Shown here in pieces: positions 1 through 9,173 of a stretch of 64,000 nucleotides of DNA. Source of the stretch: Cyclobacteriaceae bacterium (lineage in GTDB: Bacteria > Bacteroidota > Bacteroidia > Cytophagales > Cyclobacteriaceae); assembly GCA_028278225.1 (NCBI GenBank), contig JANQEU010000046.1:124001-188000 (forward strand), written 5' to 3'. A program made the position numbers and the translations under genes. The notes under the pieces were generated by a model. It made no database searches. It was not told the origin of the DNA and saw nothing but the letters and a program-made list of their open reading frames with translations. Numbering within the stretch: the first letter of the stretch is position 1; each line of letters begins with the position of its first letter.

Positions 1-2738
1 ACACTTAATTTATAACCCCTGACTCTGCCATCCTTCACGTTGAAGAAGATCGAATAGATGTTATCCCTGCCAATCAAATTGTAAACAGAAAATGTCCAGA
101 AAGAGTGTGTCAGCTTCCTGATCTTATGGTTCCCTTCCATATTAAATCCCAGGTCCATACGGAAATATGGTGGCACCCTGAATTTATTCCGTTCGGAGTA
201 AAGCAGGTTTTCCGATCCTTCAAAGTCCCATTTACCTACCGGGATAGTTACCGGCACTCCGGAAGCATAAACAACATTAAGCGTCATGCTATATCTTCGA
301 GTGAATTTATAGTTGATTATGGAGTTTACATAATGTGGCTTATCATAACCGGTAGGGAAATATTTTCCGTTATTAATGGTCTCACCCGGGGAATTCCCTT
401 CAATTTGAACCAGGGATCTTGAAAAAGTATAGTTGATCCAACCGGTGAGCCATCCCGAAGATTTCTTAGCGGACAACTCCATGCCATATGACCTGCCGTC
501 ACCCTGCAACAGGTCTGTTTCTATTGATTTATTGAATTGCAGATGGGTCCCTACCTTGAAATCAATAAGATTTTTAATGTTTTTGTAGTATATCTCTGCA
601 GAAACTTCAATTTCATTTTTACCACGATAGTTTTTATACATCCCTATCGAATACTGATCTGCTACCTGGGGTTTGATATGTCCGCTGGACAATCGCCAAA
701 TGTCAGAGGGAGCAATGGATGCAGCGTTTAACAAGAGATGGATATTTTGGCTGGTCCGGTTGTAGCTTGCTTTCAGAGAAGTGGAGGAATTAAATTTATA
801 CCTGGACGACAAACGTAATTCAGGATTATGATATTTTTTAATGACATCATTCGCACCAAAAAGGACAGTATCAGTACGATTGAAAACTTCCTTACTTACT
901 CCTTCGGCATATCGGTATTCTGTTGCCGGTCCGAGTGCATGAAATATGGAATACCTGATACCCCCATAAAATGACAGTTTGTCATTTGGCTCAAAGTTGG
1001 CTGAAAAATAGGGGGAATAATTAACTCCTTTTTCATTTTCAACTTTGTCGGGGGATATAATGGACTCACCGCCATCAGGATATTTCATCCCTGGATTTAC
1101 CCTGTGACCTTTAGCCTGCATACCGAATTTAAAGCCGAGAGATTGACTCGCGATATAGTCAAAATCCAAAGAGGCATGTTTTTCCTGGGCACTAAAATCA
1201 ATTTTGAATGCCTGTGATACAATTTGGTCGTATCCAATGTCATAATCGTAGTCGCTAACTCCGGAACTAACAGACATCTGTAACTTATCACCGAAAGCGT
1301 GCTTCCAGTTAATGGAGAGTACTTTATTCGTATAAGAAAAATTTGTAAAAGAGAGGAGAGTATCCGCTGACAACCGGAAATTGTCAAAGCTGTAATATCC
1401 TGATACGCTGATCTCATTTCTATCATTAATCGTATCCTCTATTTTACCTACCAGATCACGGAATGATACTTTGTTATTACCCAGGGGAGAATCTTTAATT
1501 CTGTTGATCACAAAATCAGAATAGGTGCCCCTGCCACCCAGCATGACAGATGGTCCTTTTTTAAAAATTGGTCCCTCAATCACCATCCCGGAAGTAATCA
1601 GACCAATACCTCCCTTACCTGAAAATTTCTCCTTATTCGGACTTTTTGTTTTTATTTCGACGACAGATGATAACCTGCCGCCATATATCACAGGGATACT
1701 GCTTTTATAGATCTCCATGCCTTTGATAGCGTCGGAGTTAAAAACTGAGAAGAATCCAAAAAAATGAGAGGTATTGTACACCGGCGTTCCATCTAATAGA
1801 AAAAGGTTTTGATCGGCTTTACCTCCCCTGATATTGAGGCCGGCAGATCCTTCTCCAACTTTTTGGACTCCCGAAATAGTCGTGGCTATCTTGAGAATGT
1901 CTTTTTCCCCAAGCAATACAGGAACTACTTTGGCTTCCTCCGTCGTGATCTTTGTAAGGCCCATCATTGGATTTGTCACATTTTGATCCCGGTCAGCTTC
2001 TACGAACACAGAGTCCAAGGTGATTACATCCTCTTCAAGGTCAATATCCAGCTTCCCGTCCGAAAGGATGACAAGGTTTCTGTGGGTATTCCTCATCCGA
2101 ACAGACTGGATATGTATGGTTTGCTTTCCGTTGGGAATTGACAACGAGTAGAATCCATCAGCGTCACTGCTGGTGCCAATAAAAGGATCCGCCAGGTAAA
2201 CAAAAGCGCCCTCCACAGGTTTATTGGTTTCATTGTCCCTTATGTAGCCCGCTATTGTTGCACTTTCGCCCTGCCTGTATTCTTTCCGGGTGCCTATTTC
2301 ATAAACGGCTTTTGCCAAATCACTTTCTTCATTTTCACCGGCCAGGTATTCCCGGGAGAAGATGAGACCCTTGTCTATTTCAATCGCCGGGTTGGTTTCT
2401 CCCTCATCAAAAAAACTACTGATCAATGGAGTGGAAATAATTTGTGCATTATTGAGCAGGGTAATTTTGTTGGATCTTATGAAATGTGTCAGGTTTGTGT
2501 TTCGCAGCATAATTTCCAGGACGCCGGAGATTGGAGTTCTTTGAAATGAGGCTGAGACTTTAATGTCCGCTACCCATTCTTTTCTGAAGAAAAACCGGCA
2601 ATCAGTTTGTGATTCAATATCTTCAATAAGAGTGACTAATGGGATGCTGTCATGGGATCCTGAAAATGTTGCTTCTTGTTCCTGAGCACATAGGGAACTG
2701 GAAATTATCCAAATTGATATGTAAAGTATTCTCCTCAT
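1..2738 (-). CDS. TonB-dependent outer-membrane receptor with STN-like and carboxypeptidase-regulatory domains (3' end outside window)
   Basis: I translated the minus strand directly. It is open from the ATG at 2738 to the window edge, about 912 residues. A short signal peptide ending in CAQ is followed by an STN-like region (about residues 25-95), a spacer, a carboxypeptidase-regulatory-like beta domain (about 160-235, with the fragment GYIRDNETNKPVEGAFVYL), a TonB plug (LNIRGGKADQNLFLLDGTPV) and beta-barrel strands. Proteins of this family take up large ligands across the outer membrane using TonB energy. The STN-like domain suggests signalling or assembly contacts, but no sigma/FecR pair is seen beside it. 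Its start overlaps the stop of the preceding gene by ATGA, so translation is probably coupled. The ligand cannot be told. It differs from the SusC at 40-44 kb and has no SusD partner in view; a partner could lie to the left of the window. Confidence 0.88.
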   Translation of the reverse strand, partial: MRRILYISIWIISSSLCAQEQEATFSGSHDSIPLVTLIEDIESQTDCRFFFRKEWVADIKVSASFQRTPISGVLEIMLRNTNLTHFIRSNKITLLNNAQIISTPLISSFFDEGETNPAIEIDKGLIFSREYLAGENEESDLAKAVYEIGTRKEYRQGESATIAGYIRDNETNKPVEGAFVYLADPFIGTSSDADGFYSLSIPNGKQTIHIQSVRMRNTHRNLVILSDGKLDIDLEEDVITLDSVFVEADRDQNVTNPMMGLTKITTEEAKVVPVLLGEKDILKIATTISGVQKVGEGSAGLNIRGGKADQNLFLLDGTPVYNTSHFFGFFSVFNSDAIKGMEIYKSSIPVIYGGRLSSVVEIKTKSPNKEKFSGKGGIGLITSGMVIEGPIFKKGPSVMLGGRGTYSDFVINRIKDSPLGNNKVSFRDLVGKIEDTINDRNEISVSGYYSFDNFRLSADTLLSFTNFSYTNKVLSINWKHAFGDKLQMSVSSGVSDYDYDIGYDQIVSQAFKIDFSAQEKHASLDFDYIASQSLGFKFGMQAKGHRVNPGMKYPDGGESIISPDKVENEKGVNYSPYFSANFEPNDKLSFYGGIRYSIFHALGPATEYRYAEGVSKEVFNRTDTVLFGANDVIKKYHNPELRLSSRYKFNSSTSLKASYNRTSQNIHLLLNAASIAPSDIWRLSSGHIKPQVADQYSIGMYKNYRGKNEIEVSAEIYYKNIKNLIDFKVGTHLQFNKSIETDLLQGDGRSYGMELSAKKSSGWLTGWINYTFSRSLVQIEGNSPGETINNGKYFPTGYDKPHYVNSIINYKFTRRYSMTLNVVYASGVPVTIPVGKWDFEGSENLLYSERNKFRVPPYFRMDLGFNMEGNHKIRKLTHSFWTFSVYNLIGRDNIYSIFFNVKDGRVRGYKLS

Positions 2739-3478
2739 CCTCTTGTTACTAGTCCGTCACAGTAGGTCAACAGCGCTTTTATGTCATCATCATTCCCTCT
2801 TTTTATTTTTAGTTGTTCGGATTTGATAAATCCTTTTATTTCATCTTTGAATTCCTTAAAGGTTTTAATAACATTTCGTTTGTTCTTTATTGCAACATAG
2901 CTGCCAACGTATGTAAAATAATACTTATCGAAATGGTAAAAATATATTCCCCGGCTTGTGTGTAATGCCGCTTCCATTCGGTACAATTTGATCCTTTTCA
3001 CTACCAAATTGACATGGTCACCGTTAAACAAAATGTGATAAATTCCAGAGCCAGATGGAGGGGCATTGACTTTTATATTTTTGAATAGCGCCCCCTTAAA
3101 AGAAAAGTTCTCAATTTTATCCTGTACAACGAGAATGGCCTGTTTGTAATTTCCTACCGCGCTAGCATTTCTGACTAACAAAACATCCAACTGAAGGTCA
3201 TAAAGCATATCAATGTTCTTATAGGATTGTCCATCATATGTGATTGTTCCTGATGACCACGTCCTCGCTCCGAAGAACTGATGGGAAATACTTGATAAGG
3301 TTGTAATATTAAAAATCGAACCTTCAAACAACTCAAGATCTTTTATTGGGTTTGTTTTATCATACCATTCGGTAACATTACCATCAAGATCCAGGTCTCC
3401 GATTGCATATTGACCTTGTGCGTAAAAGGAATGGCAAAAACATACACACAGAAGGAGCTGTATGATTGACCGGTTCAT
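2735..3478 (-). CDS. secreted protein of unknown function, translationally coupled to the TonB receptor
   Basis: This 247-residue protein has an N-terminal signal peptide (hydrophobic residues 5-18, ending FYAQG). I recognise no enzymatic domain. The mature part is rich in short beta-like stretches and ends in a lysine-rich helix (FKEFKDEIKGFIKSEQLKIK). Near the N-terminus it has DLDLDGNVTEWYD, an acidic calcium-loop-like patch, which is only a suggestion. The stop codon TGA overlaps the ATG of the receptor gene (ATGA), so the two are one operon and likely work together at the outer membrane, for example as periplasmic or surface partner. The protein family is not identified; the call as a real gene rests on signal peptide, coding character and coupling. 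Confidence 0.75.
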   Translation of the reverse strand: MNRSIIQLLLCVCFCHSFYAQGQYAIGDLDLDGNVTEWYDKTNPIKDLELFEGSIFNITTLSSISHQFFGARTWSSGTITYDGQSYKNIDMLYDLQLDVLLVRNASAVGNYKQAILVVQDKIENFSFKGALFKNIKVNAPPSGSGIYHILFNGDHVNLVVKRIKLYRMEAALHTSRGIYFYHFDKYYFTYVGSYVAIKNKRNVIKTFKEFKDEIKGFIKSEQLKIKRGNDDDIKALLTYCDGLVTRG

Positions 3479-3569
3479 TAGGTAGTTATTTATAATTTAA
3501 CATCTAAGATAGTGTCAACCCCAGGGAAAAGCATGTGATAAACAACTGATATTTACAGGGGAAGTATGA

Positions 3570-3732
3570 GGACTGGAAAGCGGTGAGTTCGTTATTTTCT
3601 ATGAAAACGGCCAGATACAGGAGATCATGAGCTATGTAAGTGGAAAATTGGACGGTGAGTTTGTTTACTATGACGAGCGGGGAAGGGTTAAGGAAGTAAT
3701 GAACTACAAAAACGGCGAGCTAGAAGTAAGGC
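3570..3732 (+). pseudogene. remnant of a MORN/YwqK-type repeat protein
   Basis: One frame of the plus strand encodes two and a half copies of the repeat typical of YwqK/MORN proteins: GEFVIFYENGQIQEIMSY, GKLDGEFVYYDERGRVKEV and MNYKNGELE. An in-frame TGA at 3567 closes the frame on the 5' side, and the repeat pattern ends after about 3732, where the frame runs into the antisense of the GH130 gene. No start, signal peptide or proper end is visible. It looks like the leftover centre of a gene mostly deleted or displaced. Such proteins usually have 150-400 residues with many repeats. Confidence 0.6.
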
Positions 3733-3782
3733 TACATGGGATTGCCATTTGCGCAAGGGAGTCACCGCCCTGCCCATTAAAA

Positions 3783-4907
3783 TCAATAACAAAAATTATA
3801 AGCCGGCCTACCACTTTGCGGATCTTGAGGATATCTATGACACAATTCCGCCAGTACATCCTCATGTGAAAAGGCAACATTCATAACCGTATCGTTTCCA
3901 CCATAGTAAAGTATAATAATACCCTTCTCTGTACGGAGAGCCCCGCATGTGAATACTACATTCGGGACATGAACATAGTCTTCCTCACTTACAAGACAAT
4001 CGGCTTTCACGGGGAACAATATGGGGATATTGGATATTTTGAACTTTGTAGGATCTTCAATTTCGTGAAGCGCCACGCCCAGGACGTACGGATTCCCATC
4101 CATTGTGGTCCGGACGCCATGAAAAATGTTTAACCAGCCATGTGTGGATTTCATAGGAGGGGCGCCAGGTCCGATCTTGTCCTGCATCGAACCGGGTCCG
4201 CCCGATTGTTTCATCAATGGCCGTTCGTTAATTTTCCATTTACCATTCGCCCAGTCGTCTGTGTACCCAATGCTTATTTGCCTGTATATACCTCCAATGT
4301 CTCCGGGTTTGTTATCATTTGGTCTGAATAAGCCCACATACTTACCATTTATCCTTTCCGGGAAGATCACCACATTTCGCATATCCGTATCCAGGAGACT
4401 TCCATGCCTTTTAAATGATTTGAAGTCCTTTGTTGACGCCAGCGAGACACGAACCCGGTCCCGGATGGTATTATGGTAGGCACTGTAGATGATCAGGAAA
4501 GTGTCATCAATTTTGACGATCCGGGGGTCTTCCACACCTCCGGACTCGCTCTCAATGATTTCATCCCTGTCAACAGTGGCCGTAAAATCATCATCTTCAC
4601 ATGCCGGGACCAGCACAGGCTTGCTATCAATCCGCCAATCGGTTAAGCCATCCTCACTTCTTGCCAGGCCAATAATGGAGATCCCGTTCCGAAGATGCGA
4701 ACGGAAGAGCATCACCACTTCATCATTGTATCTGGCTATGCCCGCATTATGGACGGTCGTTACCTGCAGATGGGGCGCTTTCCAAACACTATTCACCATT
4801 TGGGGTGTTACGATGGGATTCCCTGAAAACCGGGCGAATGGTGAATTCAAATCTACCTCAAACTCAAATCCCGCATACTTAAATTTTCTCACAACCAGAT
4901 CTTGCAT
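3783..4907 (-). CDS. GH130 family mannoside phosphorylase/hydrolase
   Basis: The 374-residue protein has the five-bladed beta-propeller hallmarks of glycoside hydrolase family 130: an early NPIV motif (ARFSGNPIVTPQ), VHNAGIARYNDEVVMLFRS, the GGVEDPRIVKIDD block, whose Asp is the proposed catalytic acid in the family, FPERINGKYVGLFRP, GPGAPPMKSTHGWLNIFHGV and the C-terminal VHVPNVVFTCGA and LYYGGNDTVMNVA. Members act on beta-1,4- or beta-1,2-linked mannosides, by phosphorolysis or hydrolysis. I cannot decide between these from sequence alone. No signal peptide is present, so it acts in the cytoplasm. It is the last gene of the ABC-importer operon, 12 nt downstream of the ATPase gene, so the imported sugar is probably a mannoside or related oligosaccharide. 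Confidence 0.9.
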   Translation of the reverse strand: MQDLVVRKFKYAGFEFEVDLNSPFARFSGNPIVTPQMVNSVWKAPHLQVTTVHNAGIARYNDEVVMLFRSHLRNGISIIGLARSEDGLTDWRIDSKPVLVPACEDDDFTATVDRDEIIESESGGVEDPRIVKIDDTFLIIYSAYHNTIRDRVRVSLASTKDFKSFKRHGSLLDTDMRNVVIFPERINGKYVGLFRPNDNKPGDIGGIYRQISIGYTDDWANGKWKINERPLMKQSGGPGSMQDKIGPGAPPMKSTHGWLNIFHGVRTTMDGNPYVLGVALHEIEDPTKFKISNIPILFPVKADCLVSEEDYVHVPNVVFTCGALRTEKGIIILYYGGNDTVMNVAFSHEDVLAELCHRYPQDPQSGRPAYNFCY

Positions 4908-4919
4908 TGGGCCGCGCGC

Positions 4920-6017
4920 TTATTCCCGAATTACTTCTTCAGATTCAGGATCAAAAAAATGGAGTTTACCCCTATCAAAAATAAGGTTCAAAGACCCTCC
5001 TACTTCTGCATCGGTTGCAGATGGCAGACGGGCCACGATCTGTTCGTCATTCATTTTGAAATACACAAATATCTCATTCCCCATTGGCTCTAAAACATCG
5101 ATGTTCGCTGTAAAACCGGAATTGCTTTCTTCGCCGCCTATGTGTATGTCCTCCGGTCTCACACCCAGAATGATCTTCCTATCCAAAAATTGATTAAGAT
5201 GTGGGAACCCGTTCGGCTTCAGTATGAGTTTGAACAATCCGTCTGAACTCACAAAGTAAGTACCGTCTTGATTGACAACCTTTCCCTCCACAAAATTCAT
5301 GGCCGGGCTGCCAATAAATCCCGCAACAAACTTGTTCACCGGATGATTGTAAACATTCAGCGGTGTATCTATTTGTTCAATGTTGCCATCTCTCAGGATA
5401 ACAATCCGGTCTCCCATCGTCATCGCCTCCGTCTGGTCGTGAGTAACGTACACAATCGTCGCCTCGAGGTCATTATGAAGCCTGGAAATTTCAGTTCGCA
5501 TTTGCACCCTGAGCTTGGCATCGAGGTTGCTCAGCGGTTCATCAAAAAGAAATACTTTTGGCTTTCTTACAATCGCCCTGCCCACAGCAACTCTTTGCCT
5601 TTGCCCACCTGATAGTGCCTTAGGCCTTCTTTTCAAAAGATCTTCCAGCCCAAGTATTTTGGCTGCTTGCCGGACACGTGCGTTGATCTCACTTTTAGGA
5701 GTGCTACGAAGCTTCAGACCGAAAGCCATATTATCGTGTACCGTCATATGAGGATAAAGCGCATAATTTTGAAAGACCATGGCAATATCCCGGTCTTTCG
5801 GTGGCAGATCATTCACCAGCTTGCCGTCGATGTAAAGCTCCCCGGAAGTAATGTCTTCAAGCCCCGCAATCATCCTCAGCGTGGTTGATTTTCCACAGCC
5901 GGATGGACCCACCAGCACCAAAAACTCTTTGTCATGAACGTCAAAACTGACATCCTTTACCACCCGGGTTTTTTCGCCGTATCGCTTTTCGATATTTTTT
6001 AAAGATATCTCCGCCAT
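4920..6017 (-). CDS. sugar ABC transporter ATP-binding protein, MsmK/UgpC/MalK type
   Basis: This 365-residue ATPase energises the sugar importer encoded in the same operon. It has Walker A GPSGCGKST (about residues 38-46), a Q-loop in VFQNYALYPHMTV, the signature LSGGQRQRVAVGRA, Walker B VFLFDEPLSNLDAKLR and the switch His in VYVTHDQTEAMTMGD. The C-terminal 130 residues form the TOBE/MalK regulatory region (GVRPEDIHIGG). Length and all motifs match CUT1 (carbohydrate uptake 1) ATPases. It lies between the two GH130 genes. Such ATPases can serve several importers, but here a full permease and binding-protein set lies directly upstream. Confidence 0.95.
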   Translation of the reverse strand: MAEISLKNIEKRYGEKTRVVKDVSFDVHDKEFLVLVGPSGCGKSTTLRMIAGLEDITSGELYIDGKLVNDLPPKDRDIAMVFQNYALYPHMTVHDNMAFGLKLRSTPKSEINARVRQAAKILGLEDLLKRRPKALSGGQRQRVAVGRAIVRKPKVFLFDEPLSNLDAKLRVQMRTEISRLHNDLEATIVYVTHDQTEAMTMGDRIVILRDGNIEQIDTPLNVYNHPVNKFVAGFIGSPAMNFVEGKVVNQDGTYFVSSDGLFKLILKPNGFPHLNQFLDRKIILGVRPEDIHIGGEESNSGFTANIDVLEPMGNEIFVYFKMNDEQIVARLPSATDAEVGGSLNLIFDRGKLHFFDPESEEVIRE

Positions 6018-6054
6018 TCTGAGTGAAATTTAGTTTTGCATATCATCATATTGC

Positions 6055-7479
6055 TCAGGATTTTAACCTGTCAATTAACTCGTCAAGACTCACTACCGCG
6101 AAACCCGTGATAGAATCGGACATGGCATAGCTAAGGATAAGATTCCCATTATGCACCAACGAACCGCAACTATACACCACGTTGGGCACGTAGCCATTCC
6201 GCTCATCTTCCTGGGGTGCCAGAAGGGGTTCATCCAGGCACCCTATAACCTTGGAAGGATCGTCTAGGTCCAGCAGACAAGCCCCGATACTGTATTTTCT
6301 GATCGGGCCCACACCGTGAGTGATCAGCAGCCACCCGTGGTCCGTTTCAATGGGAGAACCGCAGTTCCCGATCTGGGTGAACATCCAGTAGCTCAAAGGA
6401 ACTTCCAGTTTTTCATAGTGATCCCAGAAATAAAGATCTTCCGAAAACATAATGCTCAGTTCCGCCCCTCCCTGCCTGCCGATCATGGCATATTTCCCAT
6501 TTATCTTTCTCGGAAACAGACCCATTCCTTTGTCGTCTACGGCGTCACCATACAACTTCCTGATCTGAAACTCATTGAAGTCCCCGGTTTCAATAAGTTG
6601 ACTGTGAATGGAAAAACCGTCATAAGCCGTATACGTTCCGTAATACTTGGTTCGGTCGCCATCTTCGAACTTTACAAACCTCACGTCCTCCATCCCCATT
6701 TTTTCGCTCCTGGCATTTGGAAAAATCACGCGTTCGGAAAGAGGGCCGGCATTGTTGAACCTGATGTCATAATTTGTATCAAAAACGTGACTGATCACTG
6801 CAGCAGTATTGTTAGACAATTCAAGTTTTTCAACTCCCTCCAGGCTAACCTCTTCAGGTAGTTTTCCAATGGAATCGGCTGTTGTTGATGGCAATCTTTT
6901 CGTGATAAATTCCTTCTTATGTTTGGAATTAATCTTTTCAGGGGTCAGTGCATAGGGTGATTCAGGTTCCATTTTTATCTTGCCATGGGCATCCACCGTC
7001 CCGGTTCTGAACTCAATGGAGGAAATGTGCCCTTCACCTGTAGCACGCAGGCTTAGTATGAAACGCAGGCTACCATCCTCCACCTCAGATTGATCAGGAT
7101 GAGGAACAATGGACGGATTGAACAAAGCTGCAGCTTCAATGGTATACTCATGGGTGAAATAGGCGCCTATTAACAATTTTCGCACTTCACTCAGATCATT
7201 CGCTGTCTTGACAAAATGTTCGATATGTTTGAAATTTCCAAGTAGGGACCTCCTGAAATAGGTGTTAGTCTGTCCATTATCATCCTTAAGTTTAATATCA
7301 TGCCTTTGGACAAATTCCCTTTTCGTGGCCTCATATATGACTTGAACCTCGGAATCATCCAAACGCATAATGCTGCTGATCAGGCTCCTGATCCTTTCAC
7401 CTGTCCTGAGGTCCAGATATTTGAGGATTACCTTCGCAGGATTTGGAAATAACTTTATATCGGATCTGGTAATTTGCAT
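6055..7479 (-). CDS. second GH130 family glycosidase/phosphorylase, long form
   Basis: At 474 residues this is about 100 residues longer than the GH130 protein at 3783-4907 and only distantly like it. Recognisable blocks are MGMEDVRFVKFEDG (matching the family's G-x-EDPR catalytic block), LFPRKINGKYAMIGRQGG, IGNCGSPIETDHGWLLITHGVG and GYVPNVVYSCGSLVHNGNL. The first 150 residues are an extra N-terminal domain or extension typical of the longer GH130 subgroup, often annotated simply as glycosidase. No signal peptide is present, so it is cytoplasmic. It lies 17 nt after a permease gene and 37 nt before the ATPase gene. Having two different GH130 enzymes in one import operon suggests stepwise breakdown of a mannose-containing oligosaccharide. 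Confidence 0.87.
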   Translation of the reverse strand: MQITRSDIKLFPNPAKVILKYLDLRTGERIRSLISSIMRLDDSEVQVIYEATKREFVQRHDIKLKDDNGQTNTYFRRSLLGNFKHIEHFVKTANDLSEVRKLLIGAYFTHEYTIEAAALFNPSIVPHPDQSEVEDGSLRFILSLRATGEGHISSIEFRTGTVDAHGKIKMEPESPYALTPEKINSKHKKEFITKRLPSTTADSIGKLPEEVSLEGVEKLELSNNTAAVISHVFDTNYDIRFNNAGPLSERVIFPNARSEKMGMEDVRFVKFEDGDRTKYYGTYTAYDGFSIHSQLIETGDFNEFQIRKLYGDAVDDKGMGLFPRKINGKYAMIGRQGGAELSIMFSEDLYFWDHYEKLEVPLSYWMFTQIGNCGSPIETDHGWLLITHGVGPIRKYSIGACLLDLDDPSKVIGCLDEPLLAPQEDERNGYVPNVVYSCGSLVHNGNLILSYAMSDSITGFAVVSLDELIDRLKS

Positions 7480-7496
7480 TTATAATCTTTTAAGTG

Positions 7497-8306
7497 TTAA
7501 TCTTTCAGCCCTGTTGAAGCCATACTCTGTATGAAATATTTCTGGAAAAACAGGTAGGCCACAATTATTGGCAAAGCCAGTAAGGTTGCTGAAGCCAGCT
7601 TTACGCCAAGCTGGGATTCTGCCCGTCCTCCAACCGCAAACAGGGTGACCAACTGGGGCATTGTCATCAGGTTCTCGTCTCTTATCACAATCAACGGCCA
7701 TAACACTTCATTCCAGGTGGCCATGAAAGTTATGATCCCCACGGTGACCAGGGATGGAATAATGTTGGGCCATAATATTTGAAAGATTATCCTGAGTTCT
7801 CCGCAACCATCAATTCTCGCCGCATCGATAAGGTCTTGTGGAATAGTGAGAAATGCCTGCCGGAACATAATAATTGCAAAAGCATTGATCAAATAGGGTA
7901 TGATCAACGCAAGATATGTGTCTATCCAGCCAAATTTTACCATCAGGATGTAGTTTGGGATCAGTGTGATCTGGAAAGGCAGGGTCATGGTAAAAATGAT
8001 GACGTAAAATATGAGGTTCCTTCCGGTAAATCTCAGTTTTGCCAAAGCATAGCCAACCATCGAACAGAAAACCAAAACGCCGGCAGTTACGCTTGACGCT
8101 ACAAAGATGCTGTTGAAAAAAGCTCTGTCAATCGGAATTTTCTCAAACATCTGAAGGTAGCTATCAAAAGTGATAGTGGTGGGAAGAAGGGTTAACCCAC
8201 TTATATCACCTTCCGGCACCAACGAAGCCATTGTCATCCAGTAAAATGGATAAATGAAAGCGAGAGCGCCAACTACCAGTATCAAATAAAGGGCTAAATT
8301 TTTCAT
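7497..8306 (-). CDS. sugar ABC transporter permease, MalG-like
   Basis: I place the start at the ATG at 8306 (MKNLALYLILVVGAL). It is preceded by a good ribosome-binding site (GGGGAG, 8 nt upstream) and lies 1 nt after the stop of the previous permease gene; a more upstream start at 8351 would overlap that gene. The protein has about six membrane helices, and the EAA loop that contacts the ATPase appears as DAARIDGCGELRIIFQILWP. The pattern MTLPFQITLIPNYILM is typical of MalG/UgpE-type CUT1 permeases. It forms the inner-membrane channel with the permease encoded just upstream. Confidence 0.93.
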   Translation of the reverse strand: MKNLALYLILVVGALAFIYPFYWMTMASLVPEGDISGLTLLPTTITFDSYLQMFEKIPIDRAFFNSIFVASSVTAGVLVFCSMVGYALAKLRFTGRNLIFYVIIFTMTLPFQITLIPNYILMVKFGWIDTYLALIIPYLINAFAIIMFRQAFLTIPQDLIDAARIDGCGELRIIFQILWPNIIPSLVTVGIITFMATWNEVLWPLIVIRDENLMTMPQLVTLFAVGGRAESQLGVKLASATLLALPIIVAYLFFQKYFIQSMASTGLKD

Positions 8307-8307
8307 G

Positions 8308-9168
8308 TTATTGATCTCCCCTTTCCACAAAGCGTTTTTGAATGAATACAACCATCAAAATGATGAAGGCAAAGAAGAATCCCAAAGTTGCCGAATAACC
8401 CATGTGATAATTTGTGAATGCTTGCTTATAGATATAAAGTACCGCGGACAGTGTACTGTTCAGGGGGCCACCTCCTGTCATAATGTAGGGTTCGATAAAC
8501 AGGGAAAATCCACCAATAGTACTTAGGATCAAAACCATAAAAATGGTCGGATTGATCATAGGCAGGGTAATATGCCGGAATTTCTGCCAGTGACTGGCTC
8601 CTTCCAGGTCGGCTGCTTCATAATATTGAGGCGGCACTGTCTGCAATCCCACCAAAAACAGGATCACGTACAATCCGACATTTTTCCATGTAGCCATTAT
8701 TGCGATCGAATACATCGCTACATCCGGATTTGTGAGCCATCCTACCTTTGGCAGCCCTACCGAAGACATCAGGCGATTCAATATACCGGTATCGAAACCA
8801 TATAGCTGTTGCCACAACATCGAAACCACTACACCTGAAACTACCACCGGCAAGAAAAATGCTCCCCTGAAAAATGGTCTGAATTTGATTTTCTGATTGA
8901 GTGTCTCAGCGAGAAATAAAGCAACAATTATCTGAAGCGGAATATGTACCACAAGAAATTTAATAGTGTTGAATATTGCCTTGAAAAACAATCCATCCTG
9001 TGAAACCCTGATAAAATTTCCGAATCCAACGAATTCCATCGGAGAAATGATATTCCAGGTGTTAAATGTGAGGTATAAGGAAAAGCCAACGGGAAAAGCA
9101 ACAAAAACCAGGAAGTGGATCAGATAGGGTGAAACTAAAAAGTACGGTAACAATTTGTTCCTTCTCAT
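8308..9168 (-). CDS. sugar ABC transporter permease, MalF-like
   Basis: This 286-residue protein has six predicted membrane helices, beginning with PYLIHFLVFVAFPVGFSLYL, and the EAA loop EAADLEGASHWQKFRHITLP, as in MalF/UgpA permeases. It pairs with the MalG-like protein. The gene starts 5 nt after the binding-protein gene stops, and its own stop is 1 nt before the next start, so the three are tightly coupled. It lacks the long periplasmic loop of E. coli MalF, as is usual for CUT1 permeases of this size. Confidence 0.94.
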   Translation of the reverse strand: MRRNKLLPYFLVSPYLIHFLVFVAFPVGFSLYLTFNTWNIISPMEFVGFGNFIRVSQDGLFFKAIFNTIKFLVVHIPLQIIVALFLAETLNQKIKFRPFFRGAFFLPVVVSGVVVSMLWQQLYGFDTGILNRLMSSVGLPKVGWLTNPDVAMYSIAIMATWKNVGLYVILFLVGLQTVPPQYYEAADLEGASHWQKFRHITLPMINPTIFMVLILSTIGGFSLFIEPYIMTGGGPLNSTLSAVLYIYKQAFTNYHMGYSATLGFFFAFIILMVVFIQKRFVERGDQ

Positions 9169-9173
9169 ACCTT

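Noticed and set aside
3627-3869. 80-codon plus-strand frame as a complete gene
   Set aside because: Its second half is antisense to the GH130 gene; only the first part has repeat-protein sense, so I list it as a remnant.
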